Shown piece after piece: positions 6,711 through 15,064 of a DNA stretch of 17,758 bases. This DNA is from Sphingobacteriaceae bacterium (GTDB lineage: Bacteria; Bacteroidota; Bacteroidia; Sphingobacteriales; Sphingobacteriaceae): the NCBI GenBank assembly GCA_021740025.1, contig JAIPAN010000005.1, positions 1-17,758 of the forward strand. Direction: 5' to 3'. The first letter of the stretch is position 1, and the number at the start of each line of letters is the position of its first letter. Position numbers and translations under genes: made by a program. The notes under the pieces are model-generated. The model was not told where the DNA came from. It saw only the letters and a program-made list of their open reading frames with translations, and did not search any database.

Positions 6711-7157
6711 TTACAATTTAACGCTGGTTCCGCCTGCTGCTTCAATTGCTTTTTGAGCGGTTGCAGTAAAAGCGTGAGCCTTAACTTCTAATTTAGATTT
6801 TACTTCGCCACGACCTAAGATTTTTACCAAGTCGTTTTTAGAAGCCAAACCGTGAGCTTTTAACACATCAAAATCAATAGCAGATAATTTAAATTTATCG
6901 GCCAAAGTTTGTAAGGTATCTAAGTTGATGCCTACATATTCAATGCGGTTTACGTTTTTGAAACCTACTTTAGGTACACGACGTTGCAATGGCATTTGAC
7001 CACCCTCAAAACCTACTTTACTTTTGTAGCCTGAACGTGAGCCCGCACCTTTGTGTCCACGGGTTGACGTACCACCACGGCCCGATCCGGTACCACGGCC
7101 AATACGTTTTCTACTTTTTGTTGAACCTTCTGCAGGTTTTAAATTACTTAAGTTCAT
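6711..7157 (-). CDS. rplO: 50S ribosomal protein L15
   Basis: L15 (uL15) is a late-assembly 23S rRNA binder in the core of the large subunit. The 148 residues start [43 protein letters not shown]. This glycine- and arginine-rich extension (about residues 15-50) threads through rRNA in known ribosome structures. The globular part follows from about residue 65 ([22 protein letters not shown]) and the protein ends [10 protein letters not shown]. It lies 2 nt after rpmD and 2 nt before secY. The start has no SD, and tight spacing suggests coupling to the preceding genes. Confidence 0.97.
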   Translation of the reverse strand: MNLSNLKPAEGSTKSRKRIGRGTGSGRGGTSTRGHKGAGSRSGYKSKVGFEGGQMPLQRRVPKVGFKNVNRIEYVGINLDTLQTLADKFKLSAIDFDVLKAHGLASKNDLVKILGRGEVKSKLEVKAHAFTATAQKAIEAAGGTSVKL

Positions 7158-7159
7158 AA

Positions 7160-7339
7160 TTAAATGCTTTCTACGGCTACTAAATGATTAACTTTTCTCA
7201 CCATCCCGATAATAGCCGGGGTAGCTTCTACTTCTACAGACTGGCTAATTTTAGATAAACCTAAAGCCTGCATTGTTTTTTTCTGGCGTTCGCTTCTATC
7301 GATTACGCTCTTAATTTGGGTAATTTTAATCTTCGCCAT
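7160..7339 (-). CDS. rpmD: 50S ribosomal protein L30
   Basis: L30 (uL30) is a small 23S rRNA-binding protein; the 59 residues from [23 protein letters not shown] to [13 protein letters not shown] fit the bacterial length. The central [11 protein letters not shown] segment is the family hallmark. I chose the ATG at 7339 because homologues begin MAKIKIT. Another in-frame ATG at 7345 would add Met-Ile and would overlap the rpsE stop as TAATG, which is also compatible with translational coupling. Both give the same protein apart from two residues. It is flanked by rpsE (5-nt gap from the chosen start) and rplO (2-nt gap). Confidence 0.94.
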   Translation of the reverse strand: MAKIKITQIKSVIDRSERQKKTMQALGLSKISQSVEVEATPAIIGMVRKVNHLVAVESI

Positions 7340-7344
7340 GATCA

Positions 7345-7863
7345 TTATCCGTTAAATACTTTATTCAAATCTACGCCACGTTGTTGAGCCACGGTATAGG
7401 CATCACGCATTTGCGACAAGGCAGATACAGTTGCTTTTACCACGTTGTGTGGGTTAGACGATCCTTTTGATTTTGCCAATACGTTGTGTACGCCAGCACT
7501 CTCTAAAACTGCACGCATAGCCCCACCAGCAATTACACCGGTACCGTTTGCAGCAGGTTTAAGAAATACAAAGCCTCCAGAAAACTTACCAATTTGCTCA
7601 TGAGGAATAGTATTGTTGATAATTGGAACTTTAACCAAGTTCTTTTTAGCATCATCTACACCTTTAGCAATGGCCTCAGTTACCTCTTTAGCTTTACCCA
7701 AACCGTAGCCTACTACTCCATTCTCATCACCTACCACTACGATAGCTGAAAAACTGAAAGTACGACCACCCTTGGTTACCTTGGCAACACGCTGGATGCT
7801 TACTAAGCGATCTTTTAATTCGATTTCGCTTGATTTTACTCTTTTTATGTTGATAGTTGACAT
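7345..7863 (-). CDS. rpsE: 30S ribosomal protein S5
   Basis: S5 (uS5) lines the mRNA entry channel and influences decoding accuracy and helicase activity of the ribosome. The 172 residues contain the double-stranded-RNA-binding-like N-terminal domain, with [46 protein letters not shown] (about residues 17-62), and the C-terminal domain with [28 protein letters not shown] (113-140). The VTKGGR loop corresponds to the region where spectinomycin-resistance changes occur in other bacteria; here it looks wild type. The start is preceded by an AGAAGAAG purine run that is only SD-like. It lies 12 nt after rplR and overlaps or abuts rpmD. Confidence 0.97.
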   Translation of the reverse strand: MSTINIKRVKSSEIELKDRLVSIQRVAKVTKGGRTFSFSAIVVVGDENGVVGYGLGKAKEVTEAIAKGVDDAKKNLVKVPIINNTIPHEQIGKFSGGFVFLKPAANGTGVIAGGAMRAVLESAGVHNVLAKSKGSSNPHNVVKATVSALSQMRDAYTVAQQRGVDLNKVFNG

Positions 7864-7875
7864 CTTCTTCTTGAA

Positions 7876-8229
7876 TTAAAAGTTTAAACCAGCTTCACGT
7901 GCGCCTTCAGCTAATGACTGAACACGACCATGGTATAAATAACCATTTCTATCAAAAACTACCTGTTTAATACCGGCTGCAAGTGCTTTTTCAGCTACTG
8001 CTTTACCCACCGCTTTTGATTGCTCTGATTTGTTTCCTTTTGCACTAAAATCTTTAGAGATAGAAGATGCTGAAACAACGGTTTTACCGGTATTATCATC
8101 GATAATTTGAGCATATATGCCTTTGTTAGATCTGTAAACAGTTAAACGTGGACGCTCAGCAGAACCCGATAATCTTTTTCTGATTCCTCTTTTAATTCGC
8201 TCTCTACGAGATAATTTAATTCCTGCCAT
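7876..8229 (-). CDS. rplR: 50S ribosomal protein L18
   Basis: L18 (uL18) binds 5S rRNA and, with L5, places the central protuberance on the large subunit. The 117 residues are the usual length. The N-terminal basic part [45 protein letters not shown] leads into the globular domain, which includes [30 protein letters not shown] and ends [12 protein letters not shown], the family signature near the C-terminus. It begins 5 nt after the rplF stop and is followed by rpsE after 12 nt. The start codon has an AT-rich, SD-less upstream region. Confidence 0.97.
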   Translation of the reverse strand: MAGIKLSRRERIKRGIRKRLSGSAERPRLTVYRSNKGIYAQIIDDNTGKTVVSASSISKDFSAKGNKSEQSKAVGKAVAEKALAAGIKQVVFDRNGYLYHGRVQSLAEGAREAGLNF

Positions 8230-8234
8230 GATGA

Positions 8235-8792
8235 TTATTTTTTAGATGCAGACTTACCTGCTTTTTTACGTAAAACTTCACCAACAAACTTGATACCTTT
8301 TCCTTTGTAAGGTTCTGGTGCACGTAACGAACGTATTTTTGCTGCTACTTGACCTAATAATTGTTTGTCGATACTTTCTAAAATAATGGTAGGGTTTTTA
8401 CCTTTTTCAGCGGTAGTTGCTACCTTAATTTCTTTCGGTAATTCGAACACATAATGGTGAGAATAACCCAATACTAAATCTAAGGTATTGCCTGTATTTG
8501 TAGCACGGTAACCCACACCCACTAATTCTTGTTCTACTTTATAACCTTCAGTTACACCAATTACCATGTTAAAAATTAACGAACGGTATAATCCATGCAA
8601 GGCTTTGTGGCGTTTTTGTTCCGATGGACGAACAACGGTTAAGATGTCGCCTTCTTGAACTAGTTTAATATCGGTATCTACATCTTGTGTTAAGGTACCT
8701 TTAGGACCGCTCACGGTCACTAAGTTTGTATCTGATACGGTTACGGTTACACCGGCCGGGATACTAATGGGAGCTTTTCCTATTCTTGACAT
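8235..8792 (-). CDS. rplF: 50S ribosomal protein L6
   Basis: L6 (uL6) binds 23S rRNA near the factor-binding site and the sarcin-ricin loop. The 185 residues contain two tandem L6 domains: the first has [17 protein letters not shown] and VSGPKGTL, and the second ends in the diagnostic [17 protein letters not shown] near residues 152-168. The Lys-rich C-terminus ([11 protein letters not shown]) is typical. Unlike every other gene in this window, it is preceded by a perfect AGGAGG at 7-nt spacing, in a species group that usually ignores such sequences. It follows rpsH after only 15 nt. Confidence 0.97.
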   Translation of the reverse strand: MSRIGKAPISIPAGVTVTVSDTNLVTVSGPKGTLTQDVDTDIKLVQEGDILTVVRPSEQKRHKALHGLYRSLIFNMVIGVTEGYKVEQELVGVGYRATNTGNTLDLVLGYSHHYVFELPKEIKVATTAEKGKNPTIILESIDKQLLGQVAAKIRSLRAPEPYKGKGIKFVGEVLRKKAGKSASKK

Positions 8793-8799
8793 CGTTCTT

Positions 8800-8805
8800 C
8801 CTCCT
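8800..8805 (-). promoter_or_regulatory. Perfect Shine-Dalgarno sequence before rplF
   Basis: AGGAGG (8805-8800) lies 7 nt upstream of the rplF ATG (8792), within the 15-nt rpsH-rplF gap. It is the only full-length SD at ideal spacing that I found at a start codon in this window. GGAGG stretches near rplX and rplE are at 9-10 nt and lie within the coding sequence of the preceding gene. Confidence 0.8.
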
Positions 8806-8807
8806 GA

Positions 8808-9206
8808 TTAATAAACGTAACACAATACTTCACCACCGATGTTCAGGTTACGGGCTTCTTTATCAGTCATTATACCTTTAGAGGTAGATAATACTGCAAT
8901 ACCTAAACCATTTAATACACGTGGCAAGCGTTCTACACCTGCATATTTTCTCAAACCGGGCTTACTCACACGTGTAATGGTGCGAATAGCAGGAACTTTA
9001 GTAATTGGATGGTACTTCAATGCAATTTTAATAATGCCTTGTGCGGTAGTGTCCTCAAATTTATAGTTCGTAATGTAACCTTTATCAAAAAGTACTTTCG
9101 TAATTTCCTTTTTAAGGTTTGATGCAGGAATTTCAACAACCCTGTGGTTGGCCTTAATGGCATTCCTTACTCTCGTAAGATAATCTGCTATTGGATCTGT
9201 ATTCAT
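8808..9206 (-). CDS. rpsH: 30S ribosomal protein S8
   Basis: S8 (uS8) binds helix 21 of 16S rRNA early in assembly of the central domain; in E. coli it represses the spc operon by binding mRNA near rplE. The 132 residues begin MNTDPIADYLTRVRNAIKANHRVVEIPASNLKKEI, a canonical N-terminal domain. The C-terminal half has RVSKPGLRKYAGVERLPRVLNGLGIAVLSTSKGIMTDKEARNLNIGGEVLCYVY, including the STSKG(I/V)MTD motif that contacts RNA. It is preceded by a 122-nt gap with a direct repeat and a short hairpin, and followed by rplF. Confidence 0.97.
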   Translation of the reverse strand: MNTDPIADYLTRVRNAIKANHRVVEIPASNLKKEITKVLFDKGYITNYKFEDTTAQGIIKIALKYHPITKVPAIRTITRVSKPGLRKYAGVERLPRVLNGLGIAVLSTSKGIMTDKEARNLNIGGEVLCYVY

Positions 9207-9243
9207 TTTTATAGTTTTTGATGAGGGTTTCCACTAGGGACCT

Positions 9244-9300
9244 TTCATCGGTTAAAATTCTAGTTATGAGTTCGGAGTTCATCGGTTGGGTACTTTACCC
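9244..9300. repeat. 10-bp direct repeat and GGGTA/TACCC hairpin before rpsH
   Basis: TTCATCGGTT occurs at 9244-9253 and again at 9278-9287 (AACCGATGAA on the transcribed strand), with starts 34 bp apart. The second copy abuts a perfect 5-bp inverted repeat, GGGTA (9288-9292) and TACCC (9296-9300). All this is in the 122-nt gap between rpsN and rpsH, the only large gap in the spc block. No T run follows the hairpin. It may be a leader structure for rpsH or a remnant of local duplication. Confidence 0.6.
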
Positions 9301-9328
9301 GACAAATCACTCAAAAATCAGGGCTGTT

Positions 9329-9598
9329 TTACCAGCTAGCTTTTTTAATCCCTGGGATTTTACCGTCTAAGGCCATTTCGCGGAATGTTACCCTTGAAAT
9401 ACCAAATTGACGCATGTATCCACGTGGACGGCCTGTTAATTTACAACGGTTGTGTAAACGAACCGGCGACGAGTTTTTAGGCAATTTGTCTAAGCCTACT
9501 AAATCGCCTGCAGCTTTTAATGCCGCTCTTTTTTCAGCGTATTTTGCTACTAATTTGGCACGTTTTACTTCACGTGCTTTTAAACCTTCTTTAGCCAT
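9329..9598 (-). CDS. rpsN: 30S ribosomal protein S14, zinc-free long form
   Basis: S14 (uS14) is a late-assembling protein of the 30S head. The 89 residues are the long form, with [32 protein letters not shown] at the N-terminus and the C-terminal RNA-binding block [43 protein letters not shown]. The short zinc-binding form has two CxxC pairs; here only one Cys (in NRCKLTG) is present, so no zinc site is possible. It overlaps the end of rplE by 8 nt (ATGGCTAA shared), suggesting translational coupling. It is followed by a 122-nt gap before rpsH. Confidence 0.97.
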   Translation of the reverse strand: MAKEGLKAREVKRAKLVAKYAEKRAALKAAGDLVGLDKLPKNSSPVRLHNRCKLTGRPRGYMRQFGISRVTFREMALDGKIPGIKKASW

Positions 9599-10154
9599 TA
9601 GCTTGTTGATTCTTAAATGGTAAACCGAATTGTTTTAATAATTCCAATGCTTCTACATCTGTTTTAGCAGAGGTTACAAAGGTGATATCCATACCCATAA
9701 TTTTATTGATTTGATCAATATTAATCTCTGGGAAAATAATTTGTTCTGTTACACCTAGGGTATAGTTACCTCGGCCATCAAAACCTTTATCGTTAATACC
9801 TTTGAAATCGCGGATACGTGGCAAAGCTACGGCTACCAAACGATCTAAAAATTCGAACATGGTATTATCGCGTAGCGTTACACGCACACCTACTGGCATG
9901 CCTTTACGCAATTTGAAGTTTGAAATATCTTTTTTAGATAATGCAGCCACTGCTTGCTGACCGGTAATGGTGGTCATCTCTTTGATGGCATTCTCAATCA
10001 ATTTTTTATCGGTAGTAGCACCACCAACACCTTGGTTGATTGCAATTTTCTGCAATTTTGGAACTTCCATTACACTTTTGTATTGGAATTTCTCTTTCAA
10101 CGAGCTGCGAATCTCGTCTTTATATTTTGTCTTTAATCTTGGTACGTACGTCAT
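9591..10154 (-). CDS. rplE: 50S ribosomal protein L5
   Basis: L5 (uL5) binds 5S rRNA and forms part of the central protuberance and the bridge that contacts S13 and P-site tRNA. The 187 residues start [47 protein letters not shown] and include the signature [15 protein letters not shown] around residues 81-95, and [18 protein letters not shown] near 126-143. The start ATG overlaps the rplX stop as TAATG. The stop overlaps the rpsN start. GGAGG lies about 10 nt before the ATG, a moderate SD. In E. coli this mRNA region is the S8 repressor target, but I see no obvious equivalent here. Confidence 0.97.
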   Translation of the reverse strand: MTYVPRLKTKYKDEIRSSLKEKFQYKSVMEVPKLQKIAINQGVGGATTDKKLIENAIKEMTTITGQQAVAALSKKDISNFKLRKGMPVGVRVTLRDNTMFEFLDRLVAVALPRIRDFKGINDKGFDGRGNYTLGVTEQIIFPEINIDQINKIMGMDITFVTSAKTDVEALELLKQFGLPFKNQQANG

Positions 10155-10495
10155 TACTTAATTTCCTCCCCAGATTTTTTAGCTACACGAATGGATTTTC
10201 CATCGGCATTTTTTTGTTTACCCACACGAGTTGGTTTGCCACTTTTGGCATCAACTACCATGAGGTTTGATACATGGATAGCAGCTTCTTGTTTCACGAT
10301 GCCTCCGTTAGGGTTGGCAGCGTTTGGCTTGGTGTGTTTAGATACCAAGTTAGCGCCTTCTACAACTATTCTATTAGTGGCTAATAGTACCTCTAATACT
10401 TTGCCTTGTTTACCTTTAGAGTCGCCGGCAATTACTTGCACTAGATCTCCTTTACGGATTTTTAATTTAGGCTGTTTGTTATTTTTTCTTTCCAT
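10154..10495 (-). CDS. rplX: 50S ribosomal protein L24
   Basis: L24 (uL24) is one of the assembly initiators of the 50S subunit, binding 23S rRNA near the exit tunnel. The 113 residues contain a KOW motif at the N-terminus ([27 protein letters not shown], residues 10-36) and the conserved [13 protein letters not shown] segment (45-57). The length is slightly above the 103-104 residues in E. coli because of a Lys-rich end. It starts 1 nt after the rplN stop (TAAGATGGAA) and ends overlapping the rplE start by one base. The GGAGG upstream lies within the end of rplN. Confidence 0.97.
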   Translation of the reverse strand: MERKNNKQPKLKIRKGDLVQVIAGDSKGKQGKVLEVLLATNRIVVEGANLVSKHTKPNAANPNGGIVKQEAAIHVSNLMVVDAKSGKPTRVGKQKNADGKSIRVAKKSGEEIK

Positions 10496-10496
10496 C

Positions 10497-10865
10497 TTAC
10501 AATACCTCCGGTGCTAAGGATACAATTTTCATGAACTGTTTTTCACGCAATTCTCTGGCCACTGGGCCAAAAATACGTGTACCACGTGGTTCGTCCTGAG
10601 CGTTTAGCAACACTGCCGCATTATCGTCGAAACGAATGTACGAACCGTCTTTGCGTCTAACTTCTTTTTTGGTTCTTACCACTACGGCTTTTGAAACCGT
10701 ACCTTTTTTAATGTTACCAGCTGGGATGGCACTTTTTACGGTAACGACAATTTTGTCGCCCAATGAAGCATAACGCTTACCGGTACCTCCTAACACACGG
10801 ATAACCAACACTTCTTTGGCTCCGCTGTTGTCAGCAACATTTAATCTTGATTCCTGTTGTACCAT
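10497..10865 (-). CDS. rplN: 50S ribosomal protein L14
   Basis: L14 (uL14) lies at the subunit interface, forms intersubunit bridges and is the docking site of the silencing factor RsfS. The 122 residues are the invariant family length. [27 protein letters not shown] is the diagnostic N-terminus and [28 protein letters not shown] the C-terminus. The start overlaps the rpsQ stop as TAATG, so it is probably translated by coupling. The stop is followed immediately by the rplX ATG. Nothing unusual is visible in the protein. Confidence 0.98.
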   Translation of the reverse strand: MVQQESRLNVADNSGAKEVLVIRVLGGTGKRYASLGDKIVVTVKSAIPAGNIKKGTVSKAVVVRTKKEVRRKDGSYIRFDDNAAVLLNAQDEPRGTRIFGPVARELREKQFMKIVSLAPEVL

Positions 10866-11119
10866 TACTTAGCTCTTTCTAAAATTTCAACTAATCTCCA
10901 GTTCTTAGATTTACTCAGCGGACGAGTTTCCATTATTAACACCGTGTCGCCAATGCCACACGTGTTAGCCTCGTCATGAGCCATAAATTTGGTAGTTTTC
11001 TTTACGAACTTACCATAGATCGGGTGCTTCACTTTACGTTCAACCGCCACAACAATAGATTTATCCATTTTGTTGCTTACTACCAACCCGGTTCTTGTTT
11101 TTCTTAATTGTCTTTCCAT
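10865..11119 (-). CDS. rpsQ: 30S ribosomal protein S17
   Basis: S17 (uS17) is an early 16S rRNA binder with an OB fold at the bottom of the 30S subunit. The 84 residues are the usual length. It contains the family motifs [45 protein letters not shown] and [23 protein letters not shown]. The gene is 17 nt downstream of rpmC, and its TAA overlaps the rplN ATG by one base. The upstream region is A-rich without an SD. Confidence 0.97.
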   Translation of the reverse strand: MERQLRKTRTGLVVSNKMDKSIVVAVERKVKHPIYGKFVKKTTKFMAHDEANTCGIGDTVLIMETRPLSKSKNWRLVEILERAK

Positions 11120-11136
11120 TTCGACTTTTATTAAAC

Positions 11137-11352
11137 TTATTCAGCAGACTGTTTTGCTGCTTCTGCAGCTTTACGATTAGTCAGTTCGGTATTCAAACGA
11201 GCAATGTCTTTTCTTACTTTGTTAATCCGCAATGGATTTTCAATAGCAGAAACTGCATGTGCAAATTTCAACTTGGTGAGATTTGCTTTTTCTTCGCTGA
11301 TACGTGCTACTAATTCTTCTGTTGATAGCTCTGTTACTTCTGAGTATTTCAT
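11137..11352 (-). CDS. rpmC: 50S ribosomal protein L29
   Basis: L29 (uL29) is a small helical protein near the exit tunnel that binds 23S rRNA and helps form the docking site of trigger factor and SRP. From the ATG at 11352 the protein has 71 residues: [57 protein letters not shown], two helices joined by the conserved NPLRI turn, then an Ala-rich tail. A longer frame adds 14 codons upstream (MRERNHS...), which would start 6 nt after rplP; I rejected it because homologues begin MK(N/Y)SE. The resulting gap to rplP is 48 nt. The tail [11 protein letters not shown] is slightly longer than in E. coli. Confidence 0.95.
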   Translation of the reverse strand: MKYSEVTELSTEELVARISEEKANLTKLKFAHAVSAIENPLRINKVRKDIARLNTELTNRKAAEAAKQSAE

Positions 11353-11400
11353 CTTTTTAAAATTGTGTTCGGGTGAGTGATTACGCTCACGCAAACTAAT

Positions 11401-11823
11401 TTATGCTTCTACGTAATCTCTACGTGTTACAAATCGGGTTTGAACCGGTAATTTTTGGGCTGCTAAACGCAATGCTTCTTTTGCCACTTCTAAAGGCACA
11501 CCTTCGGCTTCAAAAATCATACGTCCGGGACGAACAACCGCTACCCAATATTCGGGCGCACCTTTACCTTTACCCATACGTACCTCTGCTGGTTTTTTAG
11601 TAACCGGTTTGTCAGGGAAAATACGAATCCACACCTGGCCTTCACGTTTCATAAAGCGGGTAACCGCGATACGGGCTGCTTCAATCTGGCGACTGGTAAT
11701 CCAGGCTGCTTCTAAAGTTTTAATTCCGAAAGAACCGAATGCTAATTCTGCACCACGACCGGTGAGACCTTTCATTCTTCCCTTCTGCATCTTTCTGAAC
11801 TTCGTTCTTTTTGGCTGTAACAT
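11401..11823 (-). CDS. rplP: 50S ribosomal protein L16
   Basis: L16 (uL16) lies near the peptidyl transferase centre and is needed for late 50S maturation. The 140 residues begin [24 protein letters not shown], typical of the family. [31 protein letters not shown] (residues 72-102) covers the loop that reaches the A-site tRNA and includes the arginine region hydroxylated by YcfD in enterobacteria; whether that happens here is unknown. The C-terminus [14 protein letters not shown] is conserved. It is 41 nt downstream of rpsC and 48 nt before rpmC. Confidence 0.98.
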   Translation of the reverse strand: MLQPKRTKFRKMQKGRMKGLTGRGAELAFGSFGIKTLEAAWITSRQIEAARIAVTRFMKREGQVWIRIFPDKPVTKKPAEVRMGKGKGAPEYWVAVVRPGRMIFEAEGVPLEVAKEALRLAAQKLPVQTRFVTRRDYVEA

Positions 11824-11864
11824 TGCTGATTATTTATTTATCGTAAAACGATGCGTTATAACTC

Positions 11865-12674
11865 TTATTTATTTTTTCCTTTAAATCCACCACCACGGTT
11901 TGCACCAGCACCACCACCTCGGCGGTCGTTGTTGCCTCCTCTGCGATCGTTGCCACCTGAGCGACGGTCATTTCCACCAAATGGAGGAGCTACTTCGCCA
12001 CGGGTACGTACACCAGCTGTTTGGCCAATGTTTGGAGATAAATCGCGTTTACCGTATACTTCACCTTTACAAATCCATACTTTGATACCAATTTTACCAT
12101 ATGTGGTTAATGCTTCAGATAAAGCATAATCGATATCGGCACGGAATGTATGTAATGGAATTCTACCGTCTTTATATTGTTCGGTACGGGCCATCTCTGC
12201 TCCACCTAAACGGCCTGAGCACATAATTTTGATACCTTCTGCGCCCATTCTCATGGTCGATTGGATAGACATTTTCATTGCTCTACGGAAAGAGATACGA
12301 GCCTCTAATTGTTTTGCAATGCTTTCGCCTACTAAACGAGCATCTAATTCTGGACGCTTGATTTCGAAGATGTTGATTTGAACGTCCTTTTTAGTCAGTT
12401 TTTTCAACTCTTCTTTAATTTTATCTACCTCGGCACCACCTTTACCAATTACAATACCCGGACGGGCAGTGTGAATAGTTACGGTAATACGTTTTAAGGT
12501 ACGTTCTATAACTACTTTTGCTACGCCACCTTTGTTGATACGTGCAGCTAAGTATTTACGAATTTTTTCGTCTTCAACTAATTTATCAGCGTACTTGTTG
12601 CCACCGAACCAGTTAGAATCCCAACCTTTGATGATTCCTAATCTGTTACCTATTGGATGTGCTTTTTGTCCCAT
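11865..12674 (-). CDS. rpsC: 30S ribosomal protein S3 with Arg/Gly repeat tail
   Basis: S3 (uS3) sits in the 30S head, surrounds the mRNA entry tunnel and shares helicase activity with S4 and S5. Residues about 1-107 hold the type II KH domain with the GKGG loop at 77-80. The C-terminal S3 domain spans about 110-218, ending [12 protein letters not shown]. After that comes a tail of about 40 residues rich in Gly, Asn, Asp and Arg: three NDRR units at 235-238, 242-245 and 249-252 with exact 7-residue spacing, then [11 protein letters not shown] and a basic end. The E. coli protein is 233 residues and the tail is absent there. It is 41 nt upstream of rplP and 6 nt downstream of rplV. Confidence 0.97.
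   Translation of the reverse strand: MGQKAHPIGNRLGIIKGWDSNWFGGNKYADKLVEDEKIRKYLAARINKGGVAKVVIERTLKRITVTIHTARPGIVIGKGGAEVDKIKEELKKLTKKDVQINIFEIKRPELDARLVGESIAKQLEARISFRRAMKMSIQSTMRMGAEGIKIMCSGRLGGAEMARTEQYKDGRIPLHTFRADIDYALSEALTTYGKIGIKVWICKGEVYGKRDLSPNIGQTAGVRTRGEVAPPFGGNDRRSGGNDRRGGNNDRRGGGAGANRGGGFKGKNK
11916..11978. repeat. Three 21-bp tandem repeats in the rpsC tail
   Basis: The codons for residues 233-253 of S3 are three imperfect 21-bp units, each encoding a GGNDRRS/G-like heptad. This is a coding tandem repeat that could gain or lose whole units in frame by slippage. The units differ at synonymous positions, so the copies are not brand new. Confidence 0.7.
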
Positions 12675-12680
12675 TCCTAA

Positions 12681-13040
12681 TTAGTTTTTAGCTTGATTAT
12701 TTTTACTATCTACCACCAAAGTAACGTGGTTAGAACGCTTACGAATTCTATAACCGCGGCCCTGTGGGGCTGGTCTTAAACGCTTCAATTGGCGTCCGCC
12801 GTCAACCATCACTGTTTTTACAAACAATTCACTGTCTTCGGGGCGTTGGCCTTCATTTTTAGCTTCCCAATTTTTGATAGCCGATAATAATAGTTTTTCA
12901 ACTCGTATTGCTGCTTCTTTGTTGGTGTACTTTAAAATGTACAATGCTTTTTCTACACGTTCGCCACGAATAAGATCAACTACTAATCTCATTTTACGTG
13001 GTGAGGTGGGGCAATTATTTAATTTTGCTACTGCTTCCAT
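12681..13040 (-). CDS. rplV: 50S ribosomal protein L22
   Basis: L22 (uL22) lines the exit tunnel; its long beta-hairpin forms the constriction where macrolides and stalling peptides act. The 119 residues begin [33 protein letters not shown] and have the hairpin region [32 protein letters not shown] (about residues 80-111). No deletion or insertion typical of macrolide-resistant hairpins is visible. The C-terminal DSKNNQAKN is a short polar extension. It sits 3 nt after rpsS and 6 nt before rpsC. Confidence 0.97.
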   Translation of the reverse strand: MEAVAKLNNCPTSPRKMRLVVDLIRGERVEKALYILKYTNKEAAIRVEKLLLSAIKNWEAKNEGQRPEDSELFVKTVMVDGGRQLKRLRPAPQGRGYRIRKRSNHVTLVVDSKNNQAKN

Positions 13041-13043
13041 TGC

Positions 13044-13310
13044 TTATTTTTTCTTTTCAGCGTGACCTCTAAATGTACGGGTTGGGGCGAATTCGCCTAA
13101 TTTATGACCAACCATATTTTCTGTAACATACACAGGGATAAATTTATTTCCGTTGTGTACTGCAAACGTATGACCAACGAAATCCGGAGAAATCATAGAA
13201 CGACGTGACCAAGTTTTAATCACTGTTTTCTTGTTGCTTTCATTCTGAGAAAGTACTTTACTTTCTAAGTTATGATCGATGTACGGACCTTTTTTAATTG
13301 AACGAGCCAT
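13044..13310 (-). CDS. rpsS: 30S ribosomal protein S19
   Basis: S19 (uS19) is in the 30S head, complexed with S13, and contributes to bridge contacts with the 50S central protuberance. The 88 residues begin [20 protein letters not shown] and contain [50 protein letters not shown], the standard family block. The ATG overlaps the rplB TAA as TAATG, so translation is likely coupled. An AGAAGGAAG purine stretch precedes it, an imperfect SD. Confidence 0.98.
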   Translation of the reverse strand: MARSIKKGPYIDHNLESKVLSQNESNKKTVIKTWSRRSMISPDFVGHTFAVHNGNKFIPVYVTENMVGHKLGEFAPTRTFRGHAEKKK

Positions 13311-14134
13311 TATTTCTTCCTTCTTTCAATGATGTAACGATCTGATGCTTTTTTCTTGTTGCGGGTTTTGTATCCTTTTGATAATAAACCTTTACGTGAA
13401 CGTGGGTGACCTCCTGATGAACGGCCCTCACCACCACCCATAGGGTGATCTACCGGGTTCATAGCCACACCTCTTACTCTTGGGCGACGGCCTAACCAAC
13501 GGTTTCTTCCGGCTTTACCTAAAACTTCGTTTGATTTCTCGGCATTGGATACGCTACCAATAGTAGCCATACATGTCGACAAGATCATACGGGTTTCGCC
13601 AGAAGGCAATTTGATGATGGCATATTTACCATCACGAGCTGATAACTGAGCATAAGTACCAGCCGAACGAGCAATAGATGCTCCTTGACCGGGGTTTAAC
13701 TCAATGTTGTGGATAATAGATCCCAATGGTATGTTTTTCAATGGGATGGCGTTACCTACTTCCGGTGCTGCAGTGGAGCCAGATACCAATACCTGACCTA
13801 CTTGCAAACCATTCGGAGCAATGATGTAACGTTTTTCACCATCGGCATAATTTACCAAGGCAATACGAGCCGAACGGTTAGGATCGTACTCAATTGTGGC
13901 AACAGTTGCGGGGATATCGTGTTTATCGCGTTTAAAGTCAATCAATCGGTAAGCCTTTTTGTGCCCCCCACCGAGATAACGCATAGTCATTTTACCGGTA
14001 TTGTTTCTACCACCCGATTTTTTGATGGCAACTACCAACGACTTTTCTGGTACGTTAGTTGTTACATCCGAATAATCGGCACCTACTCTGAAGCGGGTAC
14101 CCGGGGTAACCGGTTTAAATCTTTTTACTGCCAT
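13310..14134 (-). CDS. rplB: 50S ribosomal protein L2
   Basis: L2 (uL2) is essential for subunit association and peptidyl transferase activity. The 274 residues are the usual length. It contains an SH3/OB-type core (about 40-200) and the highly conserved C-terminal segment [18 protein letters not shown]; His230 in this motif corresponds to the functionally important His229 of E. coli. The extension ends in the basic [15 protein letters not shown]. The N-terminus [15 protein letters not shown] is Bacteroidota-like. It is 7 nt downstream of rplW and its stop overlaps rpsS. Confidence 0.98.
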   Translation of the reverse strand: MAVKRFKPVTPGTRFRVGADYSDVTTNVPEKSLVVAIKKSGGRNNTGKMTMRYLGGGHKKAYRLIDFKRDKHDIPATVATIEYDPNRSARIALVNYADGEKRYIIAPNGLQVGQVLVSGSTAAPEVGNAIPLKNIPLGSIIHNIELNPGQGASIARSAGTYAQLSARDGKYAIIKLPSGETRMILSTCMATIGSVSNAEKSNEVLGKAGRNRWLGRRPRVRGVAMNPVDHPMGGGEGRSSGGHPRSRKGLLSKGYKTRNKKKASDRYIIERRKK

Positions 14135-14141
14135 GATCTAA

Positions 14142-14432
14142 TTAAATATTGCTATAAAAGTCAATAACTTCACCTTCTTTAAGCGTAACAATAGCTTTTT
14201 TGTATTTAGGTGTTCTACCTGATACTACTCCAGCTTTGGTGCCACGACTTTTAACTTTTCCTGAAACTACTAAAGTATTTACTGCTTCAATAGTTACGCC
14301 ATACATCTTTTGGATTGCATCCTTAATTTGTAATTTATTGGCTTTCGGATCAACTTGGAAAGCATAACGGTTTAACTTTTCGGTTAAGCCAGTTGCTTTT
14401 TCTGTTAAAATTGGTTTCTTTAAAATTTCCAT
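14142..14432 (-). CDS. rplW: 50S ribosomal protein L23
   Basis: L23 (uL23) lies at the exit tunnel and is the docking site for trigger factor and SRP. From the ATG at 14432 the protein has 96 residues, MEILKKPILTEKATGLTEKLNRYAFQVDPKANKLQIKDAIQKMYGV..., ending EGEVIDFYSNI. The frame also extends upstream to a TTG at 14444, adding four residues that overlap rplD; I rejected it because homologues begin M(E/D)I(L/I)KKP. It begins 1 nt after the rplD stop in a TAAGATGGAA junction identical to that between rplC and rplD. Confidence 0.96.
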   Translation of the reverse strand: MEILKKPILTEKATGLTEKLNRYAFQVDPKANKLQIKDAIQKMYGVTIEAVNTLVVSGKVKSRGTKAGVVSGRTPKYKKAIVTLKEGEVIDFYSNI

Positions 14433-14433
14433 C

Positions 14434-15063
14434 TTATTTGGCAAATGCCTCCTCCAATTTTTTAACAGTTTCTGTAGTTAACAAGAGTGTGCCTGCGTTT
14501 AACACATCGTACGTGTTTAAATCGGCGGCGGTAACCACTTTTGCTTTCTTCAGATTTCTGCTTGATAAATACACATTATTGTTTGCAACTGGCAACACCA
14601 ATAGGGTTTTTTGATCAGCTACTTTTAAATCGCTTACCAATTTGATGTAGTTTTTAGTTTTGATTGAATCAAAGCTAAAATCTTCTAAAACCACAATGTT
14701 GTTATCTTGTGCTTTATAGGTTAAGGCTGATTTACGAGCCAATGATTTCAATTTCTTATTTAATTTAAAACTGTAATCACGTGGCTGCGGACCGAATACA
14801 CGACCACCACCATTAAATAATGGTGATTTGATGTTACCGGCACGAGCTCCACCTGTACCTTTTTGTTTATATAATTTGCGGGTTGAACCAGCAATTTCGT
14901 TACGTTGTTTAGCTTTATGCGTTCCTTGGCGTTGGTTTGCTAAGTATTGCTTTACGTCTAAATAAATGGCGTGATCGTTCGGGGTTACCGCGAAAATCGC
15001 ATCAGGAAGTTGCACCTTGGCACCTGTTTCTTTGCCTGAAATATTTACTACTTTAACTTCCAT
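14434..15063 (-). CDS. rplD: 50S ribosomal protein L4
   Basis: L4 (uL4) lines the exit tunnel; in E. coli it also represses the S10 operon by attenuation and translation block. The 209 residues start [24 protein letters not shown]. The tunnel loop is around residues 40-95, with [25 protein letters not shown] and [19 protein letters not shown]; the KGTGGARAG core corresponds to the region where macrolide-resistance changes arise in other bacteria and looks intact here. A start 12 nt upstream (15075) is in frame but overlaps rplC, and homologues do not have those residues. Whether L4 regulates this operon is unknown; the rplC leader has hairpins that could be a target. Confidence 0.96.
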   Translation of the reverse strand: MEVKVVNISGKETGAKVQLPDAIFAVTPNDHAIYLDVKQYLANQRQGTHKAKQRNEIAGSTRKLYKQKGTGGARAGNIKSPLFNGGGRVFGPQPRDYSFKLNKKLKSLARKSALTYKAQDNNIVVLEDFSFDSIKTKNYIKLVSDLKVADQKTLLVLPVANNNVYLSSRNLKKAKVVTAADLNTYDVLNAGTLLLTTETVKKLEEAFAK

Positions 15064-15064
15064 C

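Noticed and set aside
11137..11394. Longer L29 starting at 11394
   Set aside because: The added residues (MRERNHSPEHNFKK) are not L29-like; MKYSEV at 11352 is the family start.
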